From Trogon surrucura (taxonomy: Eukaryota; Chordata; Aves; Trogoniformes; Trogonidae), in contig CM036632.1 of NCBI GenBank assembly GCA_020746105.1, positions 3,720,001 through 3,784,000 on the forward strand: a stretch of DNA of 64,000 nucleotides, given 5' to 3'. The first letter of the stretch is position 1, and the number at the start of each line of letters is the position of its first letter. The notes below the pieces were generated by a model, which ran no database searches, was not told the origin of the DNA, and was given only the letters and a program-made list of their open reading frames with translations. Positions 62,932 through 64,000 of the stretch are shown here, piece by piece. A program made the position numbers and the translations under genes.

Positions 62932-63033
62932 CTTAGTGAGAAGTGGCTCTTCCCCATCATCCACGTTGGCTGCCGTGATCACACCTTGATGCACCCAGTG
63001 GCAATGATTAGGATTGGGCACAAGAAGCAGTTT
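62932..63033 (-). pseudogene. MYH16: MYH16 remnant: intact motor exon LLVPNPN...VDDGEEPLLT
   Basis: Acceptor TTGCTGCAG and donor GTAAGT enclose 34 open codons: KLLLVPNPNHCHWVHQGVIT then AANVDDGEEPLLTK. It fits myosin motors (LL...NP..Y.(W/F)VSQG...V...DD.EEL..TD). The plus-strand open frame over the same bases is its antisense shadow. Confidence 0.93.
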
Positions 63034-63645
63034 CTGCAGCAAGAGATGGATGAAGAAGTGATTACAGCAATTGCCATCAGTGCAATGAAGGCATAACATG
63101 AGCTTTGGGGCTGGAAGCTGCGAGTTCTTCTAGGTTTCAACTCCAGAGCACGGTTTGAGTGTATTACTTAAGAAAAAAGTCTTTTGTGGGATGAGTTGCT
63201 TAGTCTACGCAGGAGATGTTGACATAGCAGCTGTGTCAAAGTAAGTGGGATTGAACACCCAGAGCTTTTCAACAGTATTACAAACTTGTCCTGGCTCTCT
63301 TTTCTGTCCTGAGGAGACACGAGCAGTTGCCATGAAGCAGCTCCACACTGCAGTATGAAAATGATCATTTTTACCTTAGTGGCAGCCCTGCCAGATCAAG
63401 CAGGACCTCACCATGCATTGATCAAGATACGGGAAGACAGCTTTCTTTTCTCACTCTGCCTTGCCAGAGGAAAAGTCACTCGCAATCCTCTTCTTCCTGG
63501 ATAATTAGTAAAAAACCCCCACTACAGAGAACCCATTTCTAGCCAGTTCTGGTGAGTAGGTTTCTTATTCTAGAAACAGAGCATCCAGCAGGCATGCGTG
63601 CATTAAAGGGAATGAATGACACACACAAAGTGCCCTGCCAGTAAG

Positions 63646-63735
63646 TTCAAATTCCCTTCTGGAGAGAATCTGATGGAAGATATTGATAATCTCTCTCAGC
63701 TATTTCCTAGGAAATGACAGGTGACTTCTCCAGAC
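63646..63735 (-). pseudogene. MYH16: MYH16 remnant: motor exon LEKSPVIS-stop...IFHQILS
   Basis: LEKSPVIS, TAG (63707-63709), EIAERDY in one frame, then NIFHQILSRREFE in the next frame. It corresponds to LLEKSRVIYQ.P.ERSYHIFYQILSG. The stop replaces glutamine, and one extra base between the TAT and ATC codons shifts the frame. It is the most N-terminal remnant in the window. Confidence 0.93.
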
Positions 63736-64000
63736 ACAGAGGGGAACACATCCCGGTGCAGGGGGCAGCCAGAGATTGAAAAATCACAGCCCTGTGGATG
63801 TCAGTGAGGATTTCTCCAGTGTCCCTTGGAAGTCCCGTGAGTGCAGCAGAACGGTAGTATCCTTCAGCGGTGCTCTCAGAACCTGCCTTTAAGCTTCACT
63901 ACATTCCTCCAGGCACAGAGTTTTAGCACGGCTATCTTAGCAGCTAGCGAAAGGGAGGCATAAGATGCTGTCACTTGGCCAGTTATGGGTTCAGGAACAG

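Larger units (their letters stand above)
39340..63735 (-). pseudogene. MYH16: MYH16 (masticatory/superfast myosin heavy chain) unitary pseudogene, continuing off the right edge
   Basis: About 23 exon-sized remnants on the minus strand read as one sarcomeric myosin heavy chain, in correct order from the motor domain (63.7 kb) through neck-rod junction (54.6 kb) to distal rod (39.3 kb). The position beside ARPC1A, same strand, matches MYH16 in mammals. MYH16-type signatures rather than fast/cardiac MYH ones include KGAEAHFE after loop 2, LEDNW starting an S2 exon, KKDLDLMKE and VSKLNTEV. Lesions include stops at 63707-63709, 54663-54665, 53120-53122, 50065-50067, 48423-48425, 44484-44486, 44218-44220, 41075-41077 and 40002-40004, many frameshifts, a CR1 insertion and lost motor exons. 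A functional myosin is impossible. About the first 200 residues lie right of the window; the last 90 or so were not found. Intact MYH16 encodes the fast, forceful jaw-closing myosin of carnivores and is inactivated in humans. Confidence 0.93.

Noticed and set aside
62821-63096. Plus-strand open frame ending QEMDEEVITAIAISAMKA.
   Set aside because: It looked protein-like, but the opposite strand is a spliceable MYH16 motor exon (62932-63033) that explains the sequence.

Overview
This is a vertebrate nuclear genome window, almost certainly from a bird. The evidence is split genes with GT-AG introns, several CR1 retroposon tails ending in ATTCTATG/ATTCTGTG octamers, and gene content matching the conserved block PDAP1 - ARPC1B - ARPC1A - MYH16 (human 7q22 order). 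The species cannot be named from the sequence.

Layout. Positions 1-5.44 kb (+): PDAP1, exons 2-6; exon 1 lies off the left edge. Positions 5.44-7.3 kb: short tail-to-tail spacer holding a CR1 copy. Positions 7.3-14.55 kb (-): ARPC1B, compact and GC-rich, with an untranslated first exon and nine coding exons (369 aa). Positions 14.55-18.1 kb: intergenic. Positions 18.1-33.7 kb (-): its paralogue ARPC1A, with the same exon plan (370 aa) but long AT-rich introns, starting in a CpG island at 33.2-34.07 kb. Positions 34.1-36.4 kb: a long CR1 copy and an older LINE remnant. Positions 39.3-63.7 kb (-): decayed exons of a sarcomeric myosin heavy chain, in correct order, identified as MYH16 (masticatory myosin).

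ARPC1A and ARPC1B encode alternative versions of the WD40 subunit of the seven-subunit Arp2/3 complex, which nucleates branched actin. They are tandem paralogues: seven of the nine coding-exon segments have identical lengths, and a 22-base block near both transcription starts still matches at 19 positions. PDAP1 is an unrelated small phosphoprotein, convergent with ARPC1B.

The main discovery is the MYH16 locus. About 23 exon remnants run collinearly from the motor domain (right edge) to the tail (39.3 kb). They carry at least nine in-frame stops, many frameshifts, a CR1 insertion inside an exon and a deletion removing the switch II/relay part of the motor. Several exons and splice sites remain intact, so the inactivation need not be very old. 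No prokaryote-like defence system, CRISPR array, tRNA or rRNA was seen. Exon comparisons with MYH16, ARPC1 and PDAP1 rest on remembered family sequences, not on a search.
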